Shown here in pieces: positions 1-8,282 of a stretch of 57,441 nt of DNA. The number at the start of each line of letters is the position of its first letter. The stretch's first letter is position 1. The stretch comes from Burkholderiaceae bacterium (lineage in GTDB: Bacteria > Pseudomonadota > Gammaproteobacteria > Burkholderiales > Burkholderiaceae_C), in assembly GCA_016790515.1 (NCBI GenBank), contig JAEUOY010000033.1, positions 1 through 57,441 on the forward strand, in the 5' to 3' direction. A program made the position numbers and the translations under genes. Below the pieces are notes generated by a model, which did no database searches, was not told where the DNA came from, and saw only the letters and a list, made by a program, of their open reading frames with translations.

Positions 1-1
1 T

Positions 2-559
2 GGCCCGGCCTACGACGCCGTCAACCCGAGCCACCTGGTGCCGGTGCTCGAGGAGGGCGACTTCCGCCTCACCGAGAGCTCGGCGATCCTGAAGTACCTG
101 GCCGACAGCATCGACTCGCCGGCCTACCCCAAGGAGCTGAAGGCGCGCGCGCGGGTCAACGAGATGATGGACTGGATCAACACCCAGCTCTGCCGCGACC
201 TGGCCTACGGCACCGTCTACCCGCAGATCTTCCCCGGCCACCAGCGCCCCGGCGACGAGGCGCAGCGGGTCACGGTGGCCTGGGGCCAGGAGCGCGCGCG
301 CCAGTGGATGGCCGTGCTCGACCAGCGCCTGCTCGGCGCCGACAAGCCCTACCTGTGCGGCGATCGGATCACGATCGCCGACTACTACGGCGCCTCGTTC
401 GTGCACCTGGCCGAGGTCGTCGGCTCGGACCTGTCGGCCTATCCCAACGTCAGGCGCTGGCTCGACCGGATGAAGTCGCGCCCGACCTGGCAGAAGGTGT
501 ACGAGGCGATCGACGGCTTCGCCAGGCAGCTGCCCAAGGGCCAGCTGGCGATGGTCTGA
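2..559 (+). CDS. Glutathione S-transferase family protein (5' truncated)
   Basis: The reading frame is open from base 2, so the true start lies outside the window; 185 residues are visible. The first part, with NPSHLVPVLEEGDF and LTESSAILKYLAD, is the end of the thioredoxin-like GST N-domain. The P-V-L turn holds the conserved cis-proline, and the E-S motif binds the gamma-glutamyl group of glutathione. The rest is the all-helical C-domain, with the ITIADYYGASF N-capping motif seen in most cytosolic GSTs. The enzyme is probably cytosolic and conjugates or isomerises an electrophilic substrate with glutathione. Only 19 bases separate it from the VOC gene, so the two are likely co-transcribed. 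The GST subclass cannot be fixed because the active-site Ser/Tyr/Cys at the N terminus is missing. Confidence 0.9.
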   Translation, partial: GPAYDAVNPSHLVPVLEEGDFRLTESSAILKYLADSIDSPAYPKELKARARVNEMMDWINTQLCRDLAYGTVYPQIFPGHQRPGDEAQRVTVAWGQERARQWMAVLDQRLLGADKPYLCGDRITIADYYGASFVHLAEVVGSDLSAYPNVRRWLDRMKSRPTWQKVYEAIDGFARQLPKGQLAMV

Positions 560-578
560 GCGCCGGCGGGAGCCCGTC

Positions 579-1061
579 ATGATCAAGGGCCTGCACCACA
601 ACGCCTACCGCTGCCGCGATTCGGGGCAGACGCGTCGGTTCTACGAGGACTTCCTCGGCCTGCCGCTGGCCGGCACGCTGGAGATCGCCGAGACCAAGAG
701 CGGCCGGGCGACCCACGTGCTGCACACCTTCTACCGCCTCGGCGATGGCTCCTTCCTGGCCTTCTTCGAGGCGCCGGACCTGCCGTTCGAGTTCAAGCCC
801 CAGCACGACTACGACCTGCACATCGCGCTGGAGGTCGATCGGCCCACGCTCGACGCGATGTTCGCGAAGGGGCCGGCCGCCGGCATCGAGACCCGCGGCA
901 TCTCCGATCACCGCTTCATCGACTCGATCTACTTCCGCGACCCGAACGGCTACGTGATCGAGCTGACCTGCAAGCGCGACGGCCACGACGCGGCGATGGA
1001 CCCGGCGCGCAACGGCGCGCGGGCAATGCTCGACCGCTGGCAGGCCGCCAAGGCGCATTGA
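579..1061 (+). CDS. VOC family protein (glyoxalase/bleomycin resistance/dioxygenase fold)
   Basis: This 160-residue protein has the paired beta-alpha-beta-beta-beta modules of the vicinal oxygen chelate fold. Likely metal ligands are the His of LHHNAYRC near residue 7, the His of DLHIALEV in the middle, and the Glu of YVIELT near residue 125. The FRDPNGYVIEL segment is the usual C-terminal family signature. Such proteins include dioxygenases, glyoxalases and glutathione-dependent thiol transferases. The GST immediately upstream suggests joint handling of a reactive small molecule, but no substrate can be read from the sequence. The start is set by the first Met, with a purine-rich GGCGGGAG segment before it. 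The gene converges on the LysR gene with 4 bases between them. Confidence 0.9.
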   Translation: MIKGLHHNAYRCRDSGQTRRFYEDFLGLPLAGTLEIAETKSGRATHVLHTFYRLGDGSFLAFFEAPDLPFEFKPQHDYDLHIALEVDRPTLDAMFAKGPAAGIETRGISDHRFIDSIYFRDPNGYVIELTCKRDGHDAAMDPARNGARAMLDRWQAAKAH

Positions 1062-1065
1062 GCGG

Positions 1066-1971
1066 CTACGCCACCGGCGCCAGCCGGTGGCGCAGGCCCT
1101 CCAGCGCCTCGATCGCGACGACGACGCGGGCCGGCAGCAGCCGGCCCGACGGGTAGACGATGTGGATCGGCATCGGCTCGGGGCGGCATGAGGGCAGCAG
1201 CTCGACCAGTCCGCCGCGGGCCAGCTCGTCGGCCACCAGCAGGTCAGGGGCCTGGCCAACGCCCAGGCCGAGCCTGAGCGCATCCAGCAGCCCCTCGGTC
1301 TCGTTGACGCGCACCTGCGGTTCGGGATGCAGGCTGACCTCGGTGCCGCGCTGCACGAACTGCCAGGGCCGGTCGCGCCCGGTGGTCGGCAGCCGGAACA
1401 CCACCGCGGCATGGCCCGCCAGATCCTCGATCCGCTGCGGCGTGCCACGTGCGGCCAGGTAGCCCGGGCTGGCGCACAGGCACAGGCCCTGCCGGTCGAC
1501 GCGCCGGGCGACCAGGGTCGAGTCGCGCAGCTGGCCGATGCGCACCGCCAGGTCGATGTTGTCGCGCACCAGGTCGGTCTGCACGTCGCTGAGCCGCGCG
1601 TCCAGGCACAACGCCGGGTGGCGGCGCAGCAGATCGGCCAGCAGCGGCAGCACGAAGCGCTTGCCGTAGAAGACCGGCATCTCGATTCGCAGCACGCCGG
1701 CGGGCGCCTTTCGCGTGCCCGCCGCCTCGGCCTGCAGGTCCTCGACCTCGGCCAGCACCCGCTGGCAGCGCTGGAACAGGCGCTCGCCGTCGGGCGTCAG
1801 CCTGACCTGCCGCGTCGTGCGGTGGAACAGCTTGACGCCGAGCCCGGCCTCCAGCCGCGCCACCGCCTTGGCCAGCGTCGACGGCGCCAGCCCCAGCTCG
1901 CGCGCCGCCGCGGCGAAGCTGCCGTGCTTGGCCGTCTCGGCAAAGGCGATGAACTGCTGCAGGCCCTGCAT
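1066..1971 (-). CDS. LysR family transcriptional regulator
   Basis: At 301 residues it has the typical LysR length. The winged helix-turn-helix occupies about residues 1-60 (FAETAKHGSFAAAARELG, then STLAKAVARLE and KLFHRTTR). A periplasmic-binding-protein-like effector domain follows, with the usual GVLRIEMP start of the CrgA-like subgroup near residue 90. It is cytoplasmic and DNA-binding. It is transcribed divergently from the cupin gene across a 144-base gap, the classical arrangement for a LysR regulator and its target, so control of the cupin gene is the first guess. The inducer is unknown. Confidence 0.95.
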   Translation of the reverse strand: MQGLQQFIAFAETAKHGSFAAAARELGLAPSTLAKAVARLEAGLGVKLFHRTTRQVRLTPDGERLFQRCQRVLAEVEDLQAEAAGTRKAPAGVLRIEMPVFYGKRFVLPLLADLLRRHPALCLDARLSDVQTDLVRDNIDLAVRIGQLRDSTLVARRVDRQGLCLCASPGYLAARGTPQRIEDLAGHAAVVFRLPTTGRDRPWQFVQRGTEVSLHPEPQVRVNETEGLLDALRLGLGVGQAPDLLVADELARGGLVELLPSCRPEPMPIHIVYPSGRLLPARVVVAIEALEGLRHRLAPVA

Positions 1972-2115
1972 GGCCGTGGCGGCTGGATCGAGGATGAAAT
2001 GTCGTCAATGTTATGGCGGATGAAGCTGTTCCGGAATCGAGGATCGGCCGCCACACTGCGCCCCAGCCGATGCTCGGTGCGTCTGCCCCACTCGACGAAA
2101 CCCCAGGAGACCTCG
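1972..2115. promoter_or_regulatory. Divergent intergenic region, LysR gene / cupin gene
   Basis: This 144-base gap separates two divergent starts and is locally AT-richer (about 1996-2030) than anything nearby. It must hold both promoters and presumably the LysR operator. An 8-base palindrome TTCCGGAA lies at 2029-2036. I could not find a convincing T-N11-A operator or a good -35/-10 pair, so the assignment rests on position alone. Confidence 0.5.
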
Positions 2116-2493
2116 ATGTTCGTGATCGAACAACCCCGCCTCGAACCCGCCGCGATCCCGGGGATCGCCCATGCCACCTTTGCCGGCGCCGCCGACGGCC
2201 TGCAGCAGCTCTCGGTCTGGCGCCAGACCATGGCGCCGGGCGCGTGCACGCCGCCGCACAGCCACGCCTGCGACGAGGTCGTGCTGTGCCTGGGCGGCCG
2301 GGGCGAGGTGCACATCGACGGCCAGGCCCACCGCTTCGGCGCCGACACGACCATCGTGCTGCCCAAGGGCAAGCTGCACCAGCTGTTCAATGTCGGCACG
2401 GTGCCGCTGGAGACGCTGGGCATCTTCGCCGCGACGCCGGTGGCGACCCATCTGCCCGACGGCCAGGCCATCGAGCTGCCCTGGCGCACCTGA
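2116..2493 (+). CDS. Cupin domain-containing protein
   Basis: This 125-residue single-domain cupin has metal-binding motif 1 as PPHSHACDE (His-x-His-x3-Glu). The second motif supplies the His of PKGKLHQLFN, with the glycine-rich turn GGRGEVHIDG between them. Such small cupins are often dioxygenases, isomerases or ligand sensors; nothing here decides which. The ATG at 2116 is preferred because it follows an AGGAGACC Shine-Dalgarno and begins the domain; the open frame extends far upstream but antisense to the LysR gene. It is probably regulated by the divergent LysR protein. Confidence 0.85.
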   Translation: MFVIEQPRLEPAAIPGIAHATFAGAADGLQQLSVWRQTMAPGACTPPHSHACDEVVLCLGGRGEVHIDGQAHRFGADTTIVLPKGKLHQLFNVGTVPLETLGIFAATPVATHLPDGQAIELPWRT

Positions 2494-2506
2494 CCGGTGG
2501 ACGGCT

Positions 2507-4714
2507 TCAGTACGTCACCCGGGCGTAGAAGGTCTTCTGCGCCGCCTCCCGCGCCTGGCCCAGCGTGCGGATGCCCTGGGCTTCGAGCAGTGGCACCAGC
2601 TTCAGGAACACCTCGGCGGTGACCAGTGCATCGGCCAGCGCGGTGTGGCGACCCTGCACCGCGATGCCCAGCCGCTGCGCGATCGCCTCCAGGCTGTGCG
2701 ATTCCTGCTGCGGGTGCACCACCGCCGACAGCAGCAGCGTGTCGAGCACCGGCTGGTCGAAGCGCAGCCCGGTGGCCGCCTCCTTCAGCTGCAGGAAGCG
2801 CATGTCGAACGCGGCGTTGTGGGCCACCAGCACGGTGTCGAGCGCGAAGGCGTGGAAGGCCGGCAGCACCTCGGCGATCGTCGGCTGGCCGGCCACCATC
2901 GCCGGCGTGATGCCGTGGATCGCGATGCCGGCCGCTGGCAGGCTGCGCTGAGGGTCGACCAGCTGCTCGAAGCTCTCCTGGCGCCGCAGCCGGCCGTTGA
3001 CGATGCGCGTCGCCCCGATCTGGATGATCTCGTCGCCCTGGGACGGTTCGAGCCCGGTGGTCTCGGTGTCGAACACCGTGCAGCTCAGCTCGGCCAGCGG
3101 CCGCTCGTCGAGCGCGCGGCTGGCGTCGGTGCTGCGGAACAGGTCGAAGTCGTAGTACTCGGGCCGCGCGTCGGTCGGCCGCAAGCCACCGGCGCCGGCG
3201 CCGGGAACGGGCTCGGCCTGCGCGTCGGCGGTGGGCAGCAGGAAGCGGAAGAAGGCCTGGTGGCGCACCCGCTCGCGCTCGAACCAGAACTCGCCGCCGT
3301 GGCGCTGAACGACATCGCGCACGCTCAGCGCGCTGGCCTCGCCGCCCGACTGCATCGCGTCGGTCTCCCAGCTCATCACGGTCTCGGTGCTCATCGCCTG
3401 GCCGGTCCACATCAGGTCGAGGTGGGCATGGCCGGCCGGTGACGAGGCCGGCGCCAGGCGCAGCTGCACCAGCTTGATCTCGTACTCGTCGTGCAGCCGG
3501 CCGGCCAGCGAGGCCAGCGCCTGCAGCAGCGAGAAGCTGTCGACCCGCAGCCAGAGCGTCGCATCGACCTCGGCCGCCGCGGTGCGCAGGCCGGGGACCG
3601 CCTCGATGCGGCGCAGCCCGGCGGCCACCAGGTCGGCGCCCAGCATCTCCTCGAGCGGCCAGCGGGTGGCCTGGCCGTGCATCGTGCGTGCCGCCAGGTC
3701 CTGCAGCCGGCTGCGCATCGCCGCCACCTCGTCGTGCACCACCGCCTGGAAGCGCTGGCGCTGCGCCTCGTCCAGGTCGGGGTAGTCGAGCATCTCGAGG
3801 GCTGCACTGAGGTTGCCCAGCGAGGCCCGGCTGCCCTCGGTCAGGCCCAGCAGCAGCTGGTCCTGCGCGGTCGAGGCCTCGAATTCGCGGGTGACGTTGG
3901 CCAGCAGCAGCACATAGCCGTTCAGCGCCGCGCCGCGGCCGTCGGCGGCCGCCTGCACCTCGTGCACCGGCGCCACCTGCACCCGCAGCAGCTGGCCGCC
4001 GGCGGTGCTGGTGATGAACTGCGCGCTGGGCTGCGCCAGGCCGCGCTGGCGCAACTGCTCGATCTTCTCCAGCGCATGGTCGAGCAGACGGCGGTCGATC
4101 ACCGGGTGGATCGAGCGGCCCAGGCCGATCAGCTCGGCGCCGTCGGCCAGCCCGGGCGACTGCGACAGCGCGCGGAACTGCGCCCGCGCGCTGCCGTTGT
4201 ACAGCAGGATGCGGCCGTCGAGGTTGCAGACCACCACCGCCTGGGTCAGCTCGGACATCAGCGCGGCCAGGCGGTTGCGCTCCTGCTCGATGCCGCGGCT
4301 GGCCGCGCGCACCTGCTCGGCGATGTCGGCCTTCAGCTGGTCGCGCTGCGCCGCCAGCTGGACTATCGCCGCGGCCAGCGCCTGCAGCGTGGCGTCGCCG
4401 CTCGTCGTGATCTCGCGCCGGGTGTCGGTGGCCAGCAGCACCCGGGCCTCCTCGACCAGCTGTGCCGGCGCGGCGACCCAGCGCCGGTAGGCGCGCGGCA
4501 CGGCCCAGCCCAGAGCGGCCAGCAGCATCAGCACCGCGAACATCAGCAGCGCCGCGCGCGGGCCCAGCAGCGCGGCGGCCTGCGTGCGCTCGTCGGCCTC
4601 CAGCGTCGCCCACAGCATGCCGACGGCGGCGCCGGCCCAGGCCAGCACCGCGCCAGCCGCCAGCGCGACCCACAGCGCGACACTGCGGCCGGCCTGGCGC
4701 GCGGCCTGGGTCAT
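2507..4714 (-). CDS. Membrane PAS/pseudokinase protein fused to a DnaQ-type 3'-5' exonuclease
   Basis: This 735-residue protein has three parts. Two N-terminal membrane helices occupy about residues 10-32 and 45-68. A PAS-like sensor (LAALMSELTQAVVVCNLDGRILLYN) is followed by a region shaped like a histidine kinase but lacking the phospho-acceptor His box and the ATP-binding N and G boxes; only the VVQRHGGEFWFE end of the ATPase fold is recognisable. From about residue 544 there is a complete DEDDh exonuclease: FDTETTG (Asp549, Glu551), AHNAAFDMRF (Asp near 637) and GRHTALAD (His near 690, Asp near 695). Genes of this kind recur beside actP/DUF4212 clusters, often annotated as DNA polymerase III epsilon, which is misleading because no replicase context exists. 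It overlaps the receiver gene by 4 bases and closes the kinase operon. Substrate and role are unknown. Confidence 0.9.
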   Translation of the reverse strand: MTQAARQAGRSVALWVALAAGAVLAWAGAAVGMLWATLEADERTQAAALLGPRAALLMFAVLMLLAALGWAVPRAYRRWVAAPAQLVEEARVLLATDTRREITTSGDATLQALAAAIVQLAAQRDQLKADIAEQVRAASRGIEQERNRLAALMSELTQAVVVCNLDGRILLYNGSARAQFRALSQSPGLADGAELIGLGRSIHPVIDRRLLDHALEKIEQLRQRGLAQPSAQFITSTAGGQLLRVQVAPVHEVQAAADGRGAALNGYVLLLANVTREFEASTAQDQLLLGLTEGSRASLGNLSAALEMLDYPDLDEAQRQRFQAVVHDEVAAMRSRLQDLAARTMHGQATRWPLEEMLGADLVAAGLRRIEAVPGLRTAAAEVDATLWLRVDSFSLLQALASLAGRLHDEYEIKLVQLRLAPASSPAGHAHLDLMWTGQAMSTETVMSWETDAMQSGGEASALSVRDVVQRHGGEFWFERERVRHQAFFRFLLPTADAQAEPVPGAGAGGLRPTDARPEYYDFDLFRSTDASRALDERPLAELSCTVFDTETTGLEPSQGDEIIQIGATRIVNGRLRRQESFEQLVDPQRSLPAAGIAIHGITPAMVAGQPTIAEVLPAFHAFALDTVLVAHNAAFDMRFLQLKEAATGLRFDQPVLDTLLLSAVVHPQQESHSLEAIAQRLGIAVQGRHTALADALVTAEVFLKLVPLLEAQGIRTLGQAREAAQKTFYARVTY

Positions 4715-5085
4715 TCGTGGTGCTCCAGCAGCGCCTTCACCTGCTCGACCAGCGCCTTGGTCGCGAAGGGCTTGGTCATGTAGGCGTCGGCACCCAGCGC
4801 CAGGCCCTTGGCGACGTCGGTCTCGCGGCCCTTGGCGGTCAGCATCAGGATGCGCAGGCCCGCCAGGCTGTCGTCGGCGCGCAGCGCCTGGCAGACCTCC
4901 AGGCCGGTCTTGCCCGGCATCATCACGTCGAGCAGCGCCAGCGCCGGCCGCTCGCGCTGCACCGCCGCCAGCGCCTCGTCGCCGTTGCGCGCCAGCACCA
5001 CCCGGTAGCCGGCGCGCTTGAGCAGGAATTCCAGCGAGATCAGGATGTTCGGTTCGTCGTCGGCGACGACGATCAGTTCGTTCAT
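4711..5085 (-). CDS. Single-domain response regulator (receiver only)
   Basis: The 124-residue protein is a bare receiver domain. It has the acidic pair ADDE near residues 9-11, the phospho-acceptor Asp53 in LLDVMMPGKTG, the Thr of MLTAKG and the Lys of MTKPFA. There is no output domain, so it must act by protein contact or phosphotransfer, unlike the LuxR-type CrbR or NtrC-type CbrB partners of comparable transporter-kinases. The ATG at 5085 is chosen over upstream in-frame codons because it follows AGGAG at the right distance and overlaps the kinase stop by 4 bases. It lies between the kinase and the exonuclease fusion, both of which it overlaps, so translational coupling is likely. Confidence 0.93.
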   Translation of the reverse strand: MNELIVVADDEPNILISLEFLLKRAGYRVVLARNGDEALAAVQRERPALALLDVMMPGKTGLEVCQALRADDSLAGLRILMLTAKGRETDVAKGLALGADAYMTKPFATKALVEQVKALLEHHE

Positions 5086-7841
5086 GGGGTGTCTCCTGTC
5101 GTGTCGTCTTGCACCGCCCGCCATGGCAGCGTGAAGCCGAAGGTCGCGCCTTGTCCGGGATCAGACTCGAGCCACATCCGCCCGCCGTGGTGCTCGACGA
5201 TCTGGCGCGAGATCGGCAGCCCCAGCCCGGTGCCCTGCGGCCGGTTGCTGGCGTCGCCGCCCTGGCGGAACTTCTCGAACACCAGCGCCTGCTGCCCGGC
5301 CGGCACGCCGGGGCCGTTGTCCTGCACGGTGACGGTGGCGCCCTGGTCGTCGGCGCGCAAGGTCACCGTCACCCTGCCGTCCTGCGCCGGCATGAACTTC
5401 GCCGCGTTCGACAGCAGGTTCAGCACCACCTGCAGCAACCGGTCGTCGTCGCCCTGCAGCGCCGGCAGGTGCTCGGGCAGGTGGAGCTCGACGCGGGCGC
5501 CGCGGCCATGGAACAGCTCGGCAGTGGTCTGCACCGCGCGCTCGAGCAGCGCCCGCAGGTCGACCGCGGTGCTGCGCCACTCGGCGTTGCCCGATTCGAT
5601 CTTGGCCATGTCCAGCACCTGGTTGACCAGCCGGGTCAGGCGCTCGGTCTCGGCGACGATGATCGCCAGGAACTGCTGGCGCTGCCCGGCGTCCATCTCG
5701 GGGTCGTCGACCATCAGCTCGGACAGCGCGCGGATCGAGGTCAGCGGCGTGCGCAGCTCGTGGGTGACCGAGGACATGAAGTCGTCCTTCAGCAGGTCCA
5801 GGCTCTCGAGCCGCTCGTTGGCCGCGCGCAGCTCGGCGGTGGCGGCCTCGAGCGAGCGCGATTTCTGCTCCAGCGCCTCGGAGTAGGCGCGCAGCTGCGA
5901 GGCCTCGTCGAGGATGCGCATCACGTCGTCCAGGCCCAGCGGCTCCTCCTCGACGGTGCGCGCGACCATCACCCGCGCCGAGGCGCTGCCGATCGCGCCG
6001 GCCAGCTGGGTCTCGGCGAACTGCACCAGCCGGGCATCGGCCGGCAGCTGGGCCGCCGAGGCCGCGCCGACGCCCTGCGCGTACTGGGCGAACAGCGCGT
6101 GCATGCGCTGCTCGCCGAGAAAGCGCGCCAGCAGCGCCTGCAGATCGGCCAGGCGGGCGCGGCCGCGCCAGAACACCGGGCCCTCGCCGGGACGCTGGAA
6201 CACGTCGACGAACAGCAGCGCCTGGCTGGTCTCGGCCGCCGACGGCCGCTTCCACAGCGACACCCCGACATAGGCCGCGACATTGGCCAGCAGGCTCCAC
6301 AGCAGCGAATGGGTCAGGTTGTCCAGGCCCTGCAGGCCGAACAGCCGCTCGGGCCGCAGCAGGGCCAGGCCGGCCGGGCCGTCGGCGATGAACGACGCGC
6401 CCCAGCCCGCGCCCAGCCAGCCCGACTTGGCCAGCGACGGCAGCATCAGCGTGTAGACCCACAGCGCGAAGCCGGCGACCAGCCCGGCCAGCGCGCCGGC
6501 GCGGGTACCGCCCTTCCAGTACAGCCCACCCAGCATCGCCGGCGCGAACTGGGCCACCGCGGCGAAGCTGATCAGGCCGATGCTGACCAGCGCATAGGCC
6601 TCGCCGGCGAGGCGGAAGTACAGGTAGCCCAGCGCCAGCATCAGCGCGATCGCGGCGCGGCGGATGCCCAGCAGCAGGCCGGTCAGGTCGGCGCCGGCGC
6701 GGCCGTGGAAGTGGCGCGTGCGCAGCAGCAGCGGCATCACCAGGTCGTTGCAGACCATCGTCGACACCGCGATGGTCTCGACGATCACCATCCCGGTGGC
6801 CGCCGACAGCCCGCCGACGAAGACCACCAGCGCCAGCAGCGGCTGGCCATGGGCCAGCGGCAGCGACAGCACGAAGGCGTCGGCCTGGGCCACGCTGCCG
6901 CCCAGCAGCAGCCCGCCGAGCGCGATCGGCAGCACGAACAGATTGATCAGCAGCAGGTACAGCGGAAAGGCCCAGACCGCACGCCGCACATGCCGCTCGT
7001 CGACGTTCTCGAGCACCATCACCTGGAACTGCCGCGGCAGGAACACCACCGACATCATCGCCAGCGCGGTCAGCGCGAACCACTGGCCGCCGACGAAGGG
7101 CTGGCCGCTGCCGCCCAGGCGCAGCAGCCCCTGCAGCGCCGGCACCGCCTGGGCGCGCCGGAACAGGTCGGCCGGCCCGTCGAACAGGCCCCAGCAGACG
7201 AACACCCCGACGGCCAGGAAGGCGCCGAGCTTGACCACCGATTCGAACGCGATCGCCGCGACCAGGCCCTCGTGGCGCTCGGTGCTGTCCAGGTGGCGGG
7301 TGCCGAAGACCATCGTGAAGCCGGCCAGCGCCGCGGCCATGTACAGCGTGCTGTCCTGCCACCAGTTCGCGGCCGGCAGCGCCGCGCTGCCCGGCGGCGC
7401 GGTCAGCAGCGCATAGCCGGTGGCCACCGCCTTCAGCTGCAGCGCGGTGTAGGGCACGATGCCGACCAGGGTGATCAGCGTCACCAGCCCGGCCAGCGTC
7501 GGGCTCTTGCCGTAGCGGCTGGCGATGAAGTCGGCGATCGAGGTGATGCGGTAGGCGCGCACGATGCGGATCATCTTGCGCACCACCATCCAGCCCAGCA
7601 CCAGCGCCAGCGTCGGCCCGAGGTAGATCGGCAGGAACCAGATGCCGCCGCCGGCGGCACGGCCGACGCTGCCGAAGTAGGTCCAGGCGGTGCAGTAGAC
7701 CGCCAGCGACAGCGTGTAGACCCAGGGGTTGCCGATCACCGAGCGGCCCTGGCGCGAGCGGCGGTCGGCCCAGCCGGCCAGCGCGAACAGCCCGAGCAGG
7801 TAGGCGAAGGCGGTGGCGATGACCAGCGGCGCGCCGAGCAT
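5082..7841 (-). CDS. SLC5 transporter-histidine kinase fusion (CbrA/CrbS type)
   Basis: This 919-residue protein begins with about 12-13 membrane helices of the sodium:solute symporter family (residues 1-480). A STAC-like linker follows (FWRGRARLADLQALLARFLG). A PAS-like segment and coiled coil (EALEQKSRSLEAATAEL) lead into a complete kinase core. The core has the phospho-acceptor His near residue 694 in SVTHELRTPL, an N box LLSNAAKFM, a G1 box DNGPGVP and a G2 box GTGLGLPI. Known relatives are CbrA (carbon/nitrogen balance) and CrbS (acetate switch). The divergent actP-like gene favours an acetate or monocarboxylate signal. The Met at 7841 starts the first membrane helix and overlaps the stop of the small upstream gene by one base (TGATG). 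The kinase presumably phosphorylates the adjacent receiver. Confidence 0.93.
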   Translation of the reverse strand: MLGAPLVIATAFAYLLGLFALAGWADRRSRQGRSVIGNPWVYTLSLAVYCTAWTYFGSVGRAAGGGIWFLPIYLGPTLALVLGWMVVRKMIRIVRAYRITSIADFIASRYGKSPTLAGLVTLITLVGIVPYTALQLKAVATGYALLTAPPGSAALPAANWWQDSTLYMAAALAGFTMVFGTRHLDSTERHEGLVAAIAFESVVKLGAFLAVGVFVCWGLFDGPADLFRRAQAVPALQGLLRLGGSGQPFVGGQWFALTALAMMSVVFLPRQFQVMVLENVDERHVRRAVWAFPLYLLLINLFVLPIALGGLLLGGSVAQADAFVLSLPLAHGQPLLALVVFVGGLSAATGMVIVETIAVSTMVCNDLVMPLLLRTRHFHGRAGADLTGLLLGIRRAAIALMLALGYLYFRLAGEAYALVSIGLISFAAVAQFAPAMLGGLYWKGGTRAGALAGLVAGFALWVYTLMLPSLAKSGWLGAGWGASFIADGPAGLALLRPERLFGLQGLDNLTHSLLWSLLANVAAYVGVSLWKRPSAAETSQALLFVDVFQRPGEGPVFWRGRARLADLQALLARFLGEQRMHALFAQYAQGVGAASAAQLPADARLVQFAETQLAGAIGSASARVMVARTVEEEPLGLDDVMRILDEASQLRAYSEALEQKSRSLEAATAELRAANERLESLDLLKDDFMSSVTHELRTPLTSIRALSELMVDDPEMDAGQRQQFLAIIVAETERLTRLVNQVLDMAKIESGNAEWRSTAVDLRALLERAVQTTAELFHGRGARVELHLPEHLPALQGDDDRLLQVVLNLLSNAAKFMPAQDGRVTVTLRADDQGATVTVQDNGPGVPAGQQALVFEKFRQGGDASNRPQGTGLGLPISRQIVEHHGGRMWLESDPGQGATFGFTLPWRAVQDDTTGDTP

Positions 7842-8062
7842 CAGTCTTCGTCGCGCTCGACGATCCAGGCGACCGCGGCGATCAGGGCACCCCAGATCAC
7901 GAACAGCATCAGCGGCAGCAGCGGCAGGCCGGCGACGCTGGCGTCGCGGTCCCACAGCGCCAGCAGCGGCAGGTTCAGCAGCAGCCAGCCCGCCAGGAAC
8001 GCGGCCACCAGACGCTGAGCTTTCAGGCCCTCGAACACGCTCGTCTCCTCGCCGGGCGCCAT
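7841..8062 (-). CDS. Small two-helix membrane protein upstream of the transporter-kinase (CbrX-like)
   Basis: This 73-residue protein has a short cytosolic start (SVFEGLKAQR), two membrane helices (about residues 17-35 and 43-66) and an acidic tail ERDED. It resembles in size, topology and position the small cbrX reading frame found before cbrA in Pseudomonas. That comparison is from memory of gene layout, not from an alignment. The ATG at 8062 is chosen because upstream sequence in frame is Arg/Pro-rich and unlike a membrane protein start. Its stop shares a base with the kinase start, so translation of the kinase is probably coupled to it. It heads the four-gene minus-strand operon. Confidence 0.75.
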   Translation of the reverse strand: MAPGEETSVFEGLKAQRLVAAFLAGWLLLNLPLLALWDRDASVAGLPLLPLMLFVIWGALIAAVAWIVERDED

Positions 8063-8282
8063 GCCGCCATCGCGCGGTTCGCGCCGCTGGGCCCGTTCTG
8101 AGGGCGATTGTGGCGCCGGCGCTGACCGCCGGCTGACGACGCCGCCGCCTCGCCGACGGCACCGCCGCGGCGCGGCGAACAACTGACGCAAAGCTGTCGC
8201 CCGCATCGCCTGCCGGTCAGCCGACGGTCAGGCATGGACCGCAGACTCGCCCCGGTCCAGACCTTCAATGAGGAGCAACGCA
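8063..8282. promoter_or_regulatory. Divergent promoter region, kinase operon / DUF4212-actP operon
   Basis: This 220-base gap separates the divergent transporter-kinase and symporter operons, so it holds both promoters and the natural target site for any regulator of the pair. The right end has a good ribosome binding site, AGGAG at 8271-8275, for the DUF4212 gene. I saw no clear sigma-54 (GG-N10-GC) element and no strong sigma-70 pair, so the control site is unassigned. Confidence 0.45.

Noticed and set aside
2507-4714. Annotation as DNA polymerase III epsilon subunit
   Set aside because: Only the exonuclease domain is shared. Membrane helices, PAS and pseudokinase regions and the two-component context rule out the replicase proofreader.
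5109-8018. A 969-codon plus-strand frame opposite the transporter-kinase
   Set aside because: Gln/Arg/His/Gly-rich shadow without start signals; the kinase reading is backed by complete catalytic boxes.
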